From Candidatus Roizmanbacteria bacterium (lineage in GTDB: Bacteria > Patescibacteriota > Microgenomatia > UBA1406 > GWC2-37-13), in NCBI GenBank assembly GCA_013334845.1, contig JAAXWV010000058.1:1-8407 (forward strand): a stretch of DNA of 8,407 bases. The letters run 5' to 3'. The first letter of the stretch is position 1. The number at the start of each line of letters is the position of its first letter. Below are positions 6,579-8,407 of the stretch, piece after piece. The position numbers and the translations under genes are program-made. Below the pieces are notes generated by a model, which was not told where the DNA came from, did no database searches, and saw only the letters and a program-made list of their open reading frames with translations.

Positions 6579-7519
6579 AACCACTCGTCAGTATTATTAT
6601 CCCCAGTTACAATCATGAACAATATATCCGCCAGGCAGTAGAAAGTGTATTACAACAAACATACTCAAATATCGAACTCGTTATCATTGATGACGGATCA
6701 AAAGATAAAACACTACAAATATTAAAAGATATCAACGACGATCGAATGCAGATTATTAGACAAAAAAATCAGGGTGCCCACACTGCAATAAATCGCGGTT
6801 TAGAACTTTCCCGTGGCCAGTACCTGACCATCCTCAATTCAGATGATGTATATGAAAATAACCGACTGGAAATCATTGTCAATGAAATGGAAAAACATAA
6901 GGATATATCTCTAGTTGCTACCTGGATAAACGTAATAAATGAGAAGGGTGAATCACTTGGTATTAAAAGAGGCTGGGACAATATGGAACCGTGGCCTCTG
7001 GAACATCCGGAGAAAAGCTATAAAGGCACTCATGATTTTCGCCTCAATCTTCTACAAGGAAATTTTATTGCCACTACAAGCAACGCGGTCGTAAGAAGAG
7101 AGGCATACCAAAAAGCAGGTGGTATGAGAAATTTTCGTTTCGCCCATGACTGGGATTTTTTTCTTCGCATTTTATTCTCAGGCAACGGTTTGCTGATTAA
7201 CAAACCACTTGTTAACTATCGGGTACATTCTAAAAACACCATCACAAGCAATAGAAGATGGATGCTATTTGAGATATGTCTCATTTTAGCAATCTACATA
7301 CCCTTATATGCCAGTTCTTACCTAATAAGACGTTCTCGGGACGGTAAAGAGATTGAAAGATTGTATGAGTCGATCAATCTCCAAAAAAATGACAAAACAT
7401 TTTGGTTGATCCTCATGTATCTGGAAGCACAAAAACAGAGAGGCATTCTCACCCCGGAAAATATACTTATGGATGACGAAAAACTCCGCCAATACTTTAT
7501 GCGATATATTATCGAATAA
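6575..7519 (+). CDS. Family 2 glycosyltransferase
   Basis: This 314-residue GT-A enzyme is a textbook polysaccharide GT2. VSIIIPSYNHE (5-15) starts the fold, and SVLQQTY (24-30) is followed by the nucleotide-binding IIDDGSKDKT (37-46). NQGAHTAINRGL (65-76) leads to the metal-binding SDD (89-91). A 70-residue linker precedes GNFIATTSNAVVRREAY (162-178). GGM (182-184) then comes before HDWDFFLRI (191-199), whose acidic residues are the likely catalytic site. YRVHSKNTI (215-223) ends the domain. The C-terminal 90 residues are helical, with a moderately hydrophobic stretch (about 230-250) that may lie on the membrane. The ATG overlaps the previous stop as ATGA, and no Shine-Dalgarno tract is present. 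The gene ends 11 bp inside the convergent membrane-protein gene. Its DD, metal-site and YRVH motifs line up with those of the minus-strand GT2 at 2588-3499, indicating the same broad subfamily. Confidence 0.9.
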   Translation: MKPLVSIIIPSYNHEQYIRQAVESVLQQTYSNIELVIIDDGSKDKTLQILKDINDDRMQIIRQKNQGAHTAINRGLELSRGQYLTILNSDDVYENNRLEIIVNEMEKHKDISLVATWINVINEKGESLGIKRGWDNMEPWPLEHPEKSYKGTHDFRLNLLQGNFIATTSNAVVRREAYQKAGGMRNFRFAHDWDFFLRILFSGNGLLINKPLVNYRVHSKNTITSNRRWMLFEICLILAIYIPLYASSYLIRRSRDGKEIERLYESINLQKNDKTFWLILMYLEAQKQRGILTPENILMDDEKLRQYFMRYIIE

Positions 7520-8407
7520 CAGCCTGCCCCTCCAATATAGGAAGAGCTAATGTATTAGTATAGAGCTGGTCATATACATAAAAATTCCTTATCTGCTCCT
7601 GGTTTAAAAAAACTCCATTGTAATTAAAGTGATATATATTGAGGATATTAAGTTTCTTTATAAGTCGTTCGTAGCCTTCTACATTATTTCCATACGTGAC
7701 CCAATATGAACCGGTAAGAGTAATATTGAGGCTCTCAAGGTCGGTAAGATAAGGTTTGTCGAGCGGCATTGGATGGATATTTTCAGGAAGTTTTCTTACA
7801 TAGCCGCCTTGAAAATATCCAATAATAGCATGATTCCATTGGAGATAATCATACGGTCTCATATAATCTATCAAAAGATAGTTCGGGGGAGTGAAAGAAA
7901 ACAATACCAATGAATTTGCTAGCAAATGCCCACTTAACTGAGTCGAAATCCCTTTTTCGAATGTACGAATATATTGCGACGTATTGTCGACCCGAGCCAA
8001 AACGTGGATGGTCCACACATAAGCATAAATGATAGTCAACGTACAAAGAAGAAGTGACACACTCCACGTCAGTATTTTGGCTTTTACGGTATTTCTCTCG
8101 CCCATGAATACTGTACAGCCTATAAGACATATTCCCATTATCAGGAATACCCCGGTCAAATACGAGAATCGAGGGTAGTTGTACGCAAATGAAAGCGATA
8201 TTAATGCATATGGAAATGCCAGTAGTATTGCGACAAAACATAAGCATATTCCCAGTAGTACTATCCGCAGCTTTCGCAGAAAGAGAGAAGTCCTTTTTCC
8301 CCTATATGTTAAGTATAAATCCCATGCTACCAATCCTGCTCCCACCCCAAAGAATGAATATAACAGTTGTGTATGGTGTACAAAGGGAACAAAAACAAAC
8401 TCTGTAA
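7509..8407 (-). CDS. Polytopic membrane protein, C-terminal part (5' end outside window)
   Basis: The frame stays open to the right edge: upstream of an in-frame GTG at 8345 there are 20 further sense codons with no stop, reading TEFVFVPFVHHTQLLYSFFG. The GTG is therefore probably internal and the gene is truncated by the window. The visible 298 residues begin with a hydrophobic segment around the edge and the GTG. Three clear membrane helices follow (about 27-49, 60-82 and 90-113, counted from the GTG), with basic loops such as YRGKRTSLFLRK. A soluble tail of about 160 residues completes the protein. Multi-helix proteins with an outer-face C-terminal domain in such loci are often GT-C transferases, O-antigen polymerases or ligases. 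No signature motif is visible here, so the function stays open. It converges on the GT2 gene with an 11-bp overlap. Confidence 0.75.
   Translation of the reverse strand, partial: TEFVFVPFVHHTQLLYSFFGVGAGLVAWDLYLTYRGKRTSLFLRKLRIVLLGICLCFVAILLAFPYALISLSFAYNYPRFSYLTGVFLIMGICLIGCTVFMGERNTVKAKILTWSVSLLLCTLTIIYAYVWTIHVLARVDNTSQYIRTFEKGISTQLSGHLLANSLVLFSFTPPNYLLIDYMRPYDYLQWNHAIIGYFQGGYVRKLPENIHPMPLDKPYLTDLESLNITLTGSYWVTYGNNVEGYERLIKKLNILNIYHFNYNGVFLNQEQIRNFYVYDQLYTNTLALPILEGQAVIR

Noticed and set aside
6108..6584. Minus-strand 158-codon frame opposite the GT4 donor-binding domain.
   Set aside because: It lies opposite the conserved FIGRMAD, VGDGPLG and E-x7-E region; its cysteine-, histidine- and tyrosine-rich translation is typical of an antisense shadow.
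8189..8407. Plus-strand 72-codon frame open to the right edge.
   Set aside because: It runs opposite the membrane-protein gene, whose frame continues uninterrupted to the edge and has convincing membrane helices; no independent coding signal was seen.

Overview
The window is a compact, AT-rich bacterial surface-polysaccharide locus. It holds six complete glycosyltransferase (GT) genes and the 3' part of a polytopic membrane-protein gene that runs off the right edge. TGA serves as a stop at four gene ends, so the standard bacterial code applies. None of the six visible starts has a Shine-Dalgarno-like purine tract at the usual distance. Low GC, tight packing and many divergent GTs would suit a Patescibacteria (CPR)-type genome or another AT-rich environmental lineage. 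That placement is inference: no marker gene is present.

Layout. Bases 1-260 are non-coding and hold a hairpin, a pair of 26-bp imperfect direct repeats 56 bp apart and two TTGACA boxes. Next comes a plus-strand pair: a membrane-anchored GT2 (261-1415) overlapping a GT4 (1399-2583). A minus-strand pair follows, read from 4719 down: a CgeB-like GT-B protein with a coiled-coil N-terminus (4719-3496), then a GT2 (3499-2588). A divergent promoter region (4720-4817) leads into a second plus-strand pair: a GT4 with an N-terminal extension of about 210 residues (4818-6578), joined by an ATGA overlap to a GT2 (6575-7519). Last is a minus-strand membrane protein with a soluble tail (8407-7509), whose 5' end lies outside the window.

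The genes form three two-gene units, each pairing a GT-A-fold GT2 with a GT-B-fold enzyme, on alternating strands. The units meet tail to tail with almost no space: a 4-bp gap at 2584-2587 and an 11-bp overlap at 7509-7519. Together the enzymes probably add successive sugars to a lipid-linked or protein-linked glycan at the inner face of the membrane. The partial membrane protein may be a GT-C transferase, polymerase or ligase acting on the outer face, but this is not shown. Donor and acceptor sugars cannot be read from the sequence. No nucleotide-sugar biosynthesis gene, flippase, RNA gene, mobile element or CRISPR array is visible.
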